Below are positions 23,746-32,508 of a DNA stretch of 64,000 nucleotides, piece after piece. Every line of letters begins with the position of its first letter. Position 1 is the stretch's first letter. Position numbers and translations under genes: made by a program. Source of the stretch: Tilletia caries (taxonomy: Eukaryota; Basidiomycota; Exobasidiomycetes; Tilletiales; Tilletiaceae); the NCBI GenBank assembly GCA_032718865.1, contig JALUTQ010000024.1, forward strand, positions 667,501 through 731,500, read 5' to 3'. The notes under the pieces are model-generated. The model ran no database searches. It saw nothing but the letters and a program-made list of their open reading frames with translations, and was not told where the DNA came from.

Positions 23746-25881
23746 ATGGCTCCAAAGAAAGGTGAGCCAAAGAAAGGTGAGTCCGATCGTCGACTTACAG
23801 TTGACCTTGGCATCAAGCTGAGCTCGTTGGCTGATCCGTGTTCCTTCCAGGTGAAAAGCCGACTCCGGCTCGCAAGCAAGCAGGGCGTAGATCTACAGCG
23901 GCTTCGGCTCAAGCTACTGCTCCCGGTGCTGGTTCGTCTGCTGCTCCCGTCGGTGGTTCTGCTGGTGCTCCCTCCGGTGCTCCTTCCTCTGCAACCGCCG
24001 GTGCTGCTGTCGGTGCCCATGGCCTCTCTGCTCCTACTCCTTCTGGTGCTCCTTCCAGTGCTCCCTCCGCTGCTTCCCCCGCTGCTCCGACCGCAGCGCC
24101 TACGCCCCTTGGTGCTCCTGGTGCTACCTCTGCTGGTGCTCGTCCTACTGGTGTCGGTCCTACTGGTGCTGGTCCTACTGGTGCTCGTCCTAACTCCTAC
24201 TGGTGCTGCTCCTAGTGGTGCTGGTCCTACTGGTGCTGCTCCTACTGGTGCTGGTCCTACTGGAGGTCTCGCCGCTACACCTAATCGCAATGCTGCAGCG
24301 GCAGCTACCGCCAACGCCAACGCTGTTGCCCAAGCTGCACAGCAACGACTTAATCAAGTTATGTGGGCGAATTTGACGAAGGCCTTGGAGGACAAAGGCA
24401 AAGAAATTTCGGAGTCAACCACCGCGAAGATCGACCAAGCACTTCGGCACTGTCATGACTCTGCCGAGTCCTTTCGAACGACTCACGAAGTCTGTGCCGA
24501 CGTTCTTGAAGTGACGCCAAGCCAGGCTGTCAACAACAAGTTCATCCTCGTTCTGAACGAGGTGCAGCTGGACGAACTGCAAGAGGCTATGCGAGCCTAC
24601 CGCAAAGCAGACGAGGTCTCGTCTCAACTCGAGATGGAATTCCGTCAGCTGCAAAAAGACTTCGCACAGCTGAAAACATCGACGAGAGCACGCACCGAAT
24701 CGTCTTCGTCCAGTCTTACATCTTCAAACGATGACGAAGATCCGGAGGCAGCACTGGTTCGAGCCGCTACTTCTGGCGGATCGAAGAAGCGCAAGCGGCC
24801 CAGAAGGAAAAGGGCAAAGGTTGCTCGCGGTCAACCGGACAAAAAGATCCAGGTCGCCTTCGAAGAACTCCTTCGAGAAGATTTCGGGATTGAGAAAGGC
24901 GCTCTGTGGCCCGACTATCCCAACGTACCCAAGAGCTCACCTGAATGGCCACGACACCCGGTCCAAGCTGAGGGGGCGGAAGGAGAACAAGCGGTCGGAG
25001 AGCCGATGGATCGGTTGGACTGGGTGACAGGGAGAATGGATGATGTCAACTTCAAAACAATCTTGCTGAAGCACGCGCGAACGCTCACCGACGAGGCAGA
25101 GGCCTACGGACTGCCAAACGACGAAGGTCAGCGCGAGTTCGACTACATCTTGAATGCTTGTCGACGCACCTTGGACACTCTCAAGCGGACGTGTAGAGAG
25201 CGGCGGCAGATCGACGCAGACGTGCTGAAGAACAAGAAAGCAGCGAAAGACACAGCCGACCGGCGAAACGCTCGCCGCAAGAACCGTCAAAGAGCTCGTG
25301 CCAAAGCTGCACGGAAACACCCACAGCTCTTTGGCGATGCAGTTGCTGATATGCTTGGGCTCGAGTGTGTCGAGGGCGATGAGACTGATGCAGCACGAAG
25401 TGCTTCGGGCGAGGATGAGGCAATGGTCATCGAGGATCGTAAGATCGTTCGCTCGGTCATTCCGGAGTGGTGGTCGACGGAGAACTATGATCTGCAGAAT
25501 CGACTGGAAAAGGCAACCTCCAAGTCAGCATCGGGCTATGTTCGACGGTCAGCATTGGTCCTCAAAGCACACAGCGAGGTTCTTCCTCCGGCTATCCCTC
25601 GTATCGCCATCAGTTCAAAGTTTGCTGCCGACCATCCAGAGCTTGTGATCGCGGTCAAGAAGAACAAGCCACCTTACAAGCCGTCACCCGGCGCCATCGC
25701 TGAGAACGCAGACGCGTTTGGCACCCCGATTGCAAACCTTGCTTTGCCAGTAGCTGCAGGAGACAGCGGCGGTGATGGCGCAGAGAACAGCGGCGGACCT
25801 TCGAATGCAACGGCAACAGGAAATGGTGCAGGAGGCAGTAGCTCGGGCAACAATGGTGTAGACGTGATGATGGGCACATAG
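23746..25881 (+). CDS. Unrecognised Lys-rich protein with frameshifted Ala/Pro/Gly repeat
   Basis: Starts MAPKKGEPKK. A GT-AG intron (23777-23850; alternative donor at 23762) fits perfectly and leads into a frame reading GEKPTPARKQAG followed by an Ala/Pro/Ser/Gly domain with PTGAG-type repeats. That frame stops at 24215. One extra A at 24192-24193 (CCTAACTCC where the repeat has CCTACTCC) throws the repeat out of the downstream frame. The rest (to 25881) is clearly protein: helical segments, KKRKRPRRKRAK basic tract, LDTLKRTCRERRQID, an Arg/Lys-rich helix, SVIPEWWSTENYDLQNRL and a Gly/Asn/Ser tail. Without splicing a single 711-codon ORF exists, but its middle is an implausible poly-Leu/Pro/Val stretch. 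Either a frameshifted allele, a sequencing error or an undetected small intron. No family recognised; possibly nuclear. Confidence 0.6.
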   Translation: MAPKKGEPKKGESDRRLTVDLGIKLSSLADPCSFQVKSRLRLASKQGVDLQRLRLKLLLPVLVRLLLPSVVLLVLPPVLLPLQPPVLLSVPMASLLLLLLVLLPVLPPLLPPLLRPQRLRPLVLLVLPLLVLVLLVSVLLVLVLLVLVLTPTGAAPSGAGPTGAAPTGAGPTGGLAATPNRNAAAAATANANAVAQAAQQRLNQVMWANLTKALEDKGKEISESTTAKIDQALRHCHDSAESFRTTHEVCADVLEVTPSQAVNNKFILVLNEVQLDELQEAMRAYRKADEVSSQLEMEFRQLQKDFAQLKTSTRARTESSSSSLTSSNDDEDPEAALVRAATSGGSKKRKRPRRKRAKVARGQPDKKIQVAFEELLREDFGIEKGALWPDYPNVPKSSPEWPRHPVQAEGAEGEQAVGEPMDRLDWVTGRMDDVNFKTILLKHARTLTDEAEAYGLPNDEGQREFDYILNACRRTLDTLKRTCRERRQIDADVLKNKKAAKDTADRRNARRKNRQRARAKAARKHPQLFGDAVADMLGLECVEGDETDAARSASGEDEAMVIEDRKIVRSVIPEWWSTENYDLQNRLEKATSKSASGYVRRSALVLKAHSEVLPPAIPRIAISSKFAADHPELVIAVKKNKPPYKPSPGAIAENADAFGTPIANLALPVAAGDSGGDGAENSGGPSNATATGNGAGGSSSGNNGVDVMMGT

Positions 25882-26798
25882 GAAGTGCTGTTGATTACGA
25901 AGCTGTACAAGAGAGGAGATTCAGTCGACGATGACTCTACAACCACCGACGTGGCAATGAAACTCACCGAATCTTTGATCCTCACCGGGGGAGACACCGA
26001 GCAAACCACCAGACGCGATCGTGGTTGCGTCTGAGATAATCCTGCAGGCGGGAAGCAACTCGATCGTGCCCCAGTCGTTGAAACACCAGAAAAGCTTCAG
26101 ATACTTCCTGACGATACGATCCGTCAGAGCATGGTCAAATCCTGGCATGACGCTTTGACGTGCGCGTTGTCCTACAACGTAGAGTCTTGTCTGGATGCCA
26201 GTCGCAGCAGAAAAGCGATGCGAAACGATGGACTCGATCTTGAACAAGTCTTGAGTGTGAGGTGATCCGGGCGATGCATCGAAAGTAATCGAAGCCGATT
26301 CACCAGTGTACGTACCACAGCTCGAGCCGCAATGAACGTTTATGATCGCGGCACCCTGAGTGTAAACAGCCCCTGGCCCAAATCCACGTCTCCGGACAGT
26401 CCGGCTGAATTTGACCGCATGCGCTGGACCGACCGAAGGACACAGTTCACCTCGTCCGCAATAGTACTTCGACGTTGGATGGCGCACAGATGTTCCCGAC
26501 CTTGAGGATGCCGAACAGAACGCGAGGATTTAGTGGGTGACCGAGGTCTTCTCCTTGGGCTTCTTCTGGGACGAGATGACTGAAGGTGTGTATCCGTACT
26601 CCGCCCCTGCCATCCCTGTAATGGAAGAAAGTGTCAGTAGTGTTGAACTCTCAGCGTGTTGACTGTACTCACCTGCGTTATGGTATGGAGGCATGAGAGC
26701 GATGCCGGCCTCTCCAGTCTCAACACATACGCATCCTTTTCGATGCTGGAGAGGACGACGATCCTCCAGGGGCAGACACGCAGTCCGAATCGTTGGCA
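25882..26798. other. Intergenic with possible minus-strand mini-exons
   Basis: A good GT-AG pair on the minus strand (donor at about 26672, acceptor at about 26618) would join PPYHNAG to MAGAEYGYTPSVISSQKK and a stop at 26530. A start codon and relatives are not evident. A 188-codon minus ORF at 25921-26487 is unsupported because the opposite strand reads equally well. Confidence 0.3.
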
Positions 26799-28544
26799 TC
26801 ATTTGGCAAGTCCTGCAACGGCTCGGGCAAAAGTCACAAGTGGCGAGTGGAGACTGGCACTGTCCTGATTATGCGCGAGAATGGTGGATCCGGATCCAGG
26901 AGCTGCAATGGATAAAGTGGACGAGCCTGGCATGGGCTGCGGAGGGGATGCGAGACGATCGTGCCTGTTAATGGGGCCATTGGACACGGGTATCGATACT
27001 GTTGGCGACGAAGAGGAGACTCCGGACGAACACGGGGCATTACCCGATCCGACACTCGCGAAGCTGCTGAGATCAGGCAATGACGAAAGTGATCCCGACG
27101 AGGAGCCGGACAACGAACTCAACTCCGACCACGTTGTGAAGGAGTCATCCGAATCCGAATCCGCCGAGGCGACGGAAGCAGGGGGGGAGACCCGTCGTCG
27201 ACTGTATGGCTTGATGTATGCAAGGAAGGGCAGGACGTGATCGTTCGTCCAGTTATGGTAGTTGTTCAAGTTCTGATCGAAGAAATATGGGTCTACCCCA
27301 CGCTTCGTAAGCCGCGGTGCTGACGGGCCCTTGCACTGGATGTGGGCGATGAATAAGCTCGGGAAGTGATTGTCGTCGCAGGAGGGCCACTCGTGTAGGG
27401 GAACCTTTCTCTTGATCCGCAGCTTGTAGAGCGATACGGCGCGTATGCAGCGAAGGAACCGAGTATCAACTTCGGGAAGCTGTAAACTGAGACGCTCGAG
27501 CTTTCGCAAATGGGCGTGGGGGAGGTTGGCCTGTGAGATGTCGGATACTTGGGGGTCGGCCTCGTCAATGGCAATATCGAGGAGTTGAACCCTGGACATC
27601 TTCTGGAGCAGGCAGTTCAACCACTCGAAGGTCGGGGTAACAGCGTTGAAACTTGAGCATACGAGTACGAACTCGGAGGTACGGCGGAGATGGTCAAAGA
27701 GGTTGGCACGCAGATCTCGGTCCACGATGGAGCAGTCAACGATGCAACCGGGAGCGCGAATAACGAGCCGCTCGATGTTGGCACGAGGCCTCGAGTGTGG
27801 AAACATCTTGTGTAGGTGTATAGTTGGTTGGATGAGCCTCCCATTCACAACGGCCGAGTCCACCTCGATGTGGATGACGTGCAAGTTGGTGTTGTTTGCG
27901 ATGATCTCTTCGACGAGGTCGATATGGTCTTGTTGAGCCGTCAGTCGAACATGGAGCTGTTCGATCACGTAGCTTGCGACGCTCATGCGGGCCAGGACCG
28001 TTGTCGATAATACCCACCGGGGAGCGTGCATGGTCTTCCACAGCCTGAGACTGGAACGAGTGATCGGTTCATGTGCATGAAGGTCGATAGAAACGCACCG
28101 CAACAAAGGAAGACGGGCGCGAGTGTGAGACTGTTGTAGTTCGTATAAGTCGGGGATGCGAGATGCATTTTTGCCTTGAAAAAAGTCCCAATAAACTCGA
28201 TGCGCCTGAACTGGTGCGTGAACGCTGGGATGGAAAGGGGCTCGACAATCGTGCACGCCATGGTGGATCGGACGTGAGAATGCGTGGAAGTGGAAGCCGA
28301 TGACAGTGTCAACCGCGAGCTTGGCTTTCCAACTGAGCAGCTGAACCCCGATGGTGCTCCTGATGAACTGCTTCAACGTCTGGTCGCGCTTCGGATTGCG
28401 GTCGAAAACGTACTGCATGATGAGAAGAACAAGTTCGCCGGGTAGCTCTACGGGAGCATTGGACTTAGCTCTGAGCGCCGACCGAGCTGAAGAACGAAAC
28501 AACTCACTGTCGAACAAGGACTTCTTGACAACAAATCGAGGCAT
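26799..28544 (-). CDS. F-box-like protein
   Basis: Single exon, 581 aa. Residues about 30-65 (PVELPGELVLLIMQYVFDRNP) match the start of an F-box-like motif as seen in large basidiomycete families. The middle consists of irregular leucine-rich segments (RKLERLSLQLPEVDTRFL, ANIERLVIRAPGCIV), compatible with degenerate LRRs. The C-terminus is a Ser/Asp-rich disordered tail. F-box proteins link substrates to SCF ubiquitin ligases through Skp1; the substrate here is unknown. The start is the first ATG (MPRFVVKKSLFD). The next plausible coding stretch on this strand is at 28722-29168 and may be unrelated. Confidence 0.65.
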   Translation of the reverse strand: MPRFVVKKSLFDSELFRSSARSALRAKSNAPVELPGELVLLIMQYVFDRNPKRDQTLKQFIRSTIGVQLLSWKAKLAVDTVIGFHFHAFSRPIHHGVHDCRAPFHPSVHAPVQAHRVYWDFFQGKNASRIPDLYELQQSHTRARLPLLRCVSIDLHAHEPITRSSLRLWKTMHAPRWVLSTTVLARMSVASYVIEQLHVRLTAQQDHIDLVEEIIANNTNLHVIHIEVDSAVVNGRLIQPTIHLHKMFPHSRPRANIERLVIRAPGCIVDCSIVDRDLRANLFDHLRRTSEFVLVCSSFNAVTPTFEWLNCLLQKMSRVQLLDIAIDEADPQVSDISQANLPHAHLRKLERLSLQLPEVDTRFLRCIRAVSLYKLRIKRKVPLHEWPSCDDNHFPSLFIAHIQCKGPSAPRLTKRGVDPYFFDQNLNNYHNWTNDHVLPFLAYIKPYSRRRVSPPASVASADSDSDDSFTTWSELSSLSGSSSGSLSSLPDLSSFASVGSGNAPCSSGVSSSSPTVSIPVSNGPINRHDRLASPPQPMPGSSTLSIAAPGSGSTILAHNQDSASLHSPLVTFARAVAGLAK

Positions 28545-28721
28545 GGTGCATCCGCAATCGTCTGACTATGGTGGTGTAGATCTTGCTGCAACGATAGGAC
28601 CGAGGAAGAACAACCTCACTCTGTGAAGAAGAGAGAAGAATGAATTAGTTCGCAAGTGGGAGAAGCATATTGAGGTTCAGGGTAACGCCAATACAACGTA
28701 CTGAGGTAGAGTCCGCTGATA

Positions 28722-29168
28722 TCAAGGTGATGAGCTTGATCTGTCGTGGAAGGCGGAGAACGAAGGTTGAAGATGCTTGTATAAAGACTGTGAAAGTTCC
28801 CACGGTAAAGGTGTTGAATAAATGGGAGTAGATATACTCAAGTTATAAGGATGGGAGGACTCACCGGGGAGATGCTTGTTGGGGCGGTTTGAACTGATTT
28901 GAAGCTTGAGGTCCTCAAATACCGCGGAGGCTCGTACCAAGTCGGGGGACGCGCCCATCTTCATTGTTAGAGAGGAGGCCGGCGTGTACGCAGATCGTGG
29001 AACTGCAGGAGATGCGGTAGTGGTGGAAGCGGAGGTGGAAGCAGTGGTGGTGGAAGCGGAGGTGGGAGAAGCCGTGGTGGTGGTAACTAGGTCAGGTTCG
29101 GATGAAAGACCGAATCGGAACGAGGGGAAGGGAGCTGTGGAGTGAAGAAGAGCATGTTGGGCTAGCAA
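28722..29168 (-). CDS. Hypothetical Thr/Ser/Ala-rich protein, doubtful
   Basis: A 148-codon ORF with TTTASTSAST-type repeats and then ASAVFEDLKLQISSNRPNKHLP. A GTGAGT donor follows HLP (near 28864), so the real product may be spliced. No relatives recognised and the reverse strand is also open. Could be the 5' part of a spliced gene. Confidence 0.25.
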   Translation of the reverse strand: MLAQHALLHSTAPFPSFRFGLSSEPDLVTTTTASPTSASTTTASTSASTTTASPAVPRSAYTPASSLTMKMGASPDLVRASAVFEDLKLQISSNRPNKHLPGESSHPYNLSISTPIYSTPLPWELSQSLYKHLQPSFSAFHDRSSSSP

Positions 29169-29689
29169 ACTAGCAGGGAGTAGCTGATAAGGAAAGTGGT
29201 GATGACGGGATTGGTGGTGACGGGTGACAACCTCTGGGTCCTGGGAGCTCGAGGTGGCCGCGGAAACTTACCGATTCGCTATCTCCGTCCATTGATCATG
29301 AACAACCAACGATCATGGTATGATCGCGGATCGGGAGGGGCTCACGTGAACGCGCCGGAGATAATTATCAAATGCTTACTTCAGCACGTTTGCGACGGAA
29401 AGGCTCCGGAACCATCAATTCTCGTCCGTTGAAGCTCATCTTTTGGGAGCAGAAAGCGGCAGCAAATGGACGGATGAAAAGTAGTTTTTTGAAGGGGTAC
29501 TTGCTTGCAAAAAATGCATGTTTGCAAGGAATTGTTGCTGTTGAGCCTACGGCCGTAAGAGAACCGGTTCTAAAACCCCAAACTATAAGTCTGGGGAAGA
29601 CTTGAGTGAGCGAGACCTGGGCGAAGGTGCGTCTCGCAGACCCGGCGAGCACATGCGCGAGAACCCCCCAAATCCCTGATGACTCGTTA

Positions 29690-30403
29690 CAGGGGGGGGG
29701 ACAGTGAGTGGGTCGTCGGACAGTGAGTGGGTCGGTCACCATAACTCCCACACAACACAACAAAAGTAGCCGCAAACACATGGACTGTATCCCCTAGCCC
29801 ACAGCGACCCCGCCATGCAAATTTGAGACGTACTTTCCTTGCTAACGGCTGAGCTATGGTGCTTCGAGCAGGTCGAGGTCGATCTGAGATTTCGAGATTC
29901 ATTGAAAAAATATTGTACAACGACTTTGAACACCAACCACACCAAATCCACCTGAATAAGCAGTGCCAGAACAGAGAAAGAGTTTGGAGTACTATCTAAG
30001 AAGAAAACGTAGCAGGTGTACTGAGGTGAATTGGTCCACTGGTTGAGGAGCTGGGTGGTCTGGAGTGCAGGGGTGGCTGGCGAGTTTTGGGGGGTCGATG
30101 TTCGATCCGCCATGAGCGCTTTTGGATGAGACAAACTTCACTCAGAAGAGCTTCGCGATCGATCGCCCGATTCAATTGACCCACTCACTGTCCAAAAACA
30201 TCACCACCGTACAAATCTACTGCACCTTCGCTCTCAGCAACCACACAATCAAACGACCCCAAAGAAGCGGGAGGTAGTAGATCTCTATGCTAGTTATGTT
30301 TCTTCTCTTTGCGTGTTGTGTGTTTGTGAGGTAGTTTTCGAGTGGTGTGGTGTTCATGGTCAAAAACTTGCCAGTTTCCGACCCACTCACTGTCCCCCTC
30401 CTG
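29690..30403. mobile_element. 714-bp TA-flanked inverted-repeat element (MITE-like)
   Basis: The left end reads CAGGGGGGGGGACAGTGAGT then GGGTCG. The right end is its reverse complement apart from one mismatch and one indel. Both ends are bordered by TA (29688-29689 and 30404-30405), the hallmark of Tc1/mariner-type insertion. A second inward pair of GGACAGTGAGTGGGTC sits at 29719-29734 and, inverted, at 30178-30193. No ORF of transposase character, so it is non-autonomous. It ends 81 bp before the start of the oxygenase gene and may supply its promoter. Confidence 0.7.
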
Positions 30404-30484
30404 TATGTACCGCCGCCGCTCCCAAAAAAGTTGGAACTTCCTGACGGCCATCGAGCATCGACCAAGGCAAGGATCGCAACAACA

Positions 30485-32079
30485 ATGGCCAAGTCAAAGC
30501 TCAAGCGCAAACATAGCGCTCTTGTCGATGGGGACACCGCCGGCGGCGCCTTCCTCAGCAGCTCAAAGGCGAAATCGAACAAGGCGAAGCCCAGCACTGC
30601 CGGCCCACAAGGACCAAAAACAGCACTACCACCGTCGCCAGTCTCCAATGACGACGAGGATGAGGCCAGCGGCGATGCGATCGATGAAGTAGATCTCGAA
30701 ATCACCCTCGAGGTCCTCAAGAAATGTATCAGCCAGCCCTCTCTACTCTCAGGACCTGCCATGAAGCCATTGCGCACAGCACTGCACTTGATCAAGTCGA
30801 ACAGCGGGGCCGGTCCCGTCGCTAGCGGCAGTGCAGGCGGAGGAGACGGCCTCATCAACCAAATCAGCACTTGCCTCCGATCCCGAGACTGGTCACGCGC
30901 CCTCCTTCTCCTCGACCAACTCCGCACCATCAATCTCCCCATCAAGTTGGGAACATTACAGCGTTGGGTCCGAGATTGCGATAGCGTTGCGGCTAGTGGC
31001 GTCGATCCGGAGGTGTACGTTGTGATTGACAAGATCATGCGGGTCGTCGATCGGACGCCGCGTATTTCGGGTGCGGCAAGGTCTCTTGACGACGTTCTGT
31101 CGAGGCGCGCAGCTTGGGCGCCTGAGGTCAGTGATTCGGATCGGGCGGAGCAAAGGAATTCAGAGGAAGTGGAGAGGGCTCTTGCAGGTGTGACGTCCGA
31201 CGACTTCAGAGTGTGTCTACATACACCCGGCGCAGATCGGCTACCGCCTAACCTTCATCCAGCCATTATCCACGCCTCCCGGTCAGGATCCATCCCGCTC
31301 ACTCCAAGGGATCTACGAACACCTGTGCAAGCCGTACCAGTGCCCTCCGTCCCCGGCGCCACATTCCTCAAGAACGTCTTCTCCATCCCAGAATGCAAGA
31401 CTTTCGTCCGTCTGGCGGAGCAAATCGGGATGTTACCCGACGAGCCTGTGTCCGGATCTTCAGCCGCTCATCTCCAGAGCATCCTCGCTGCGAATTTTTA
31501 CTGGCTTGCGGACGACGTCTTCATCAATGAACTCTTCGAACGGATTCGGCCTTGTCTCTCGGAGCGAGTCGATGGCGGTCGGAAGCTAACGGGCATCAAT
31601 CGACGCTTCCGTCTATATAGGTACACGCATGGCAGCGTGTACAGACCACACATCGACGGCGCATGGCCTCCCTCCGGTCTCGATTCCAAGGCCGAGCAAG
31701 GGCAAGACTACGTGTATGACGTCTCACCACCAGAACGCAAAGAGTGGTCCCGCTTTACGCTGCTCATCTATCTGAATGAGGGCTTTCAGGGAGGGTGTAC
31801 GACCTTCTTCACGCCCAACAAGGAGAGGGAGGGCATGTTGGATGCGTGGCCTGTGCGGCCTGTTATTGGCTGTGCTATGATATTTCCACATGGAGTCAGG
31901 TGAGTTTTCCTTGGGCTTTGCAGTTGGGTTGGACTCGCTTTGGCTGAATCCCTTTTCTGTTCCCCGATCTTGACAGCGACGGCTCCCTCGTCCATGAAGG
32001 CAGCGGCGTAGAGGTCGAGGGACATGCAAAGTACATCATTCGGACCGATGTTCTCTACACCACAAATCCGGTGCCATAG
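30485..32079 (+). CDS. Prolyl-4-hydroxylase-like 2OG-Fe(II) oxygenase
   Basis: Two exons, 30485-31899 and 31977-32079, in phase; 505 aa. Start chosen at MAKSKLKRKH, since upstream codons fall in the inverted-repeat element. The N-terminal half is a Lys-rich start and helical region. The catalytic C-terminal domain reads FRLYRYTHGSVYRPHIDGAW, placing the iron ligands at about His389 and Asp391, then RFTLLIYLNEGFQGGCTTFF. The distal His478 is in SDGSLVHEG and the 2-oxoglutarate-binding Arg494 in KYIIRTDVLY. All required residues are present. The fold matches the P4Hc family. No signal peptide, so probably cytosolic or nuclear. Substrate unknown: prolyl hydroxylation is typical of relatives but not shown. 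It lies 3.5 kb from a collagen-like gene. Confidence 0.85.
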
Positions 32080-32290
32080 GAGCGAACGATCCACGACCCG
32101 CGCCACTCAGCTTTTCTCGCCTCGATGGCGGCCTAAGCTCCCTGACGCATATGTACCCCTTAGGCACGAGCAGGATCATTTAGTAATGTACAAGCAAGGC
32201 GACCTAGACATCGAATTTCACCATGAAGATTGAAGCTAGAATGCGTGGTGAGAGTGTTGATTCTTGTGCAGACTGCAGATCCTCATGAAG

Positions 32291-32398
32291 ATGGAAGAAG
32301 ATCCGATGGCTGAGCGCTGCGCAAGTGGCGACAGTTGGGGATTCAAAACACGTGACCTGCTTAGCGCGCGTCGCGTGTGGACGCGCCTCGGCCGAAAG
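32291..32398 (+). promoter_or_regulatory. Dispersed ~110-bp CACGTGAC element, copy 2
   Basis: Second copy of the element at 14672-14794, here about 110 bp upstream of the PACT-domain gene start. The core TCAAAACACGTGACCTGCTTA and the GCGCGTCGCGTGTGG block are retained. Confidence 0.5.
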
Positions 32399-32508
32399 AA
32401 CAACATCAACACTTCAGCCTCCACTCACTCAAACGCTGTCACTTCAGATCTCAACTTATCCCGACTCCCACCATCCCACCTCCCAAGTCCCACCACAACA
32501 CACACAGC

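Noticed and set aside
23877..24190. Leucine/proline/valine-rich stretch resembling many membrane helices
   Set aside because: Wrong-frame reading of an Ala/Pro/Gly-coding repeat; the spliced frame gives a normal low-complexity domain.
25921..26487. 188-codon minus-strand ORF
   Set aside because: No recognisable motif; plus-strand frames in the same stretch look equally protein-like, so strand cannot be decided.
29368..29781. 137-codon minus-strand ORF reading through the left end of the TA-flanked element
   Set aside because: It crosses the transposon border and has no coherent composition.
30485..32079. TET/JBP-type 2OG oxygenase, as sometimes linked to KDZ transposons
   Set aside because: The HxD...H...R spacing and surrounding motifs (YRPHIDGAW, RFTLLIYLNEGF, VHEG) fit P4H-like oxygenases, not TET/JBP.
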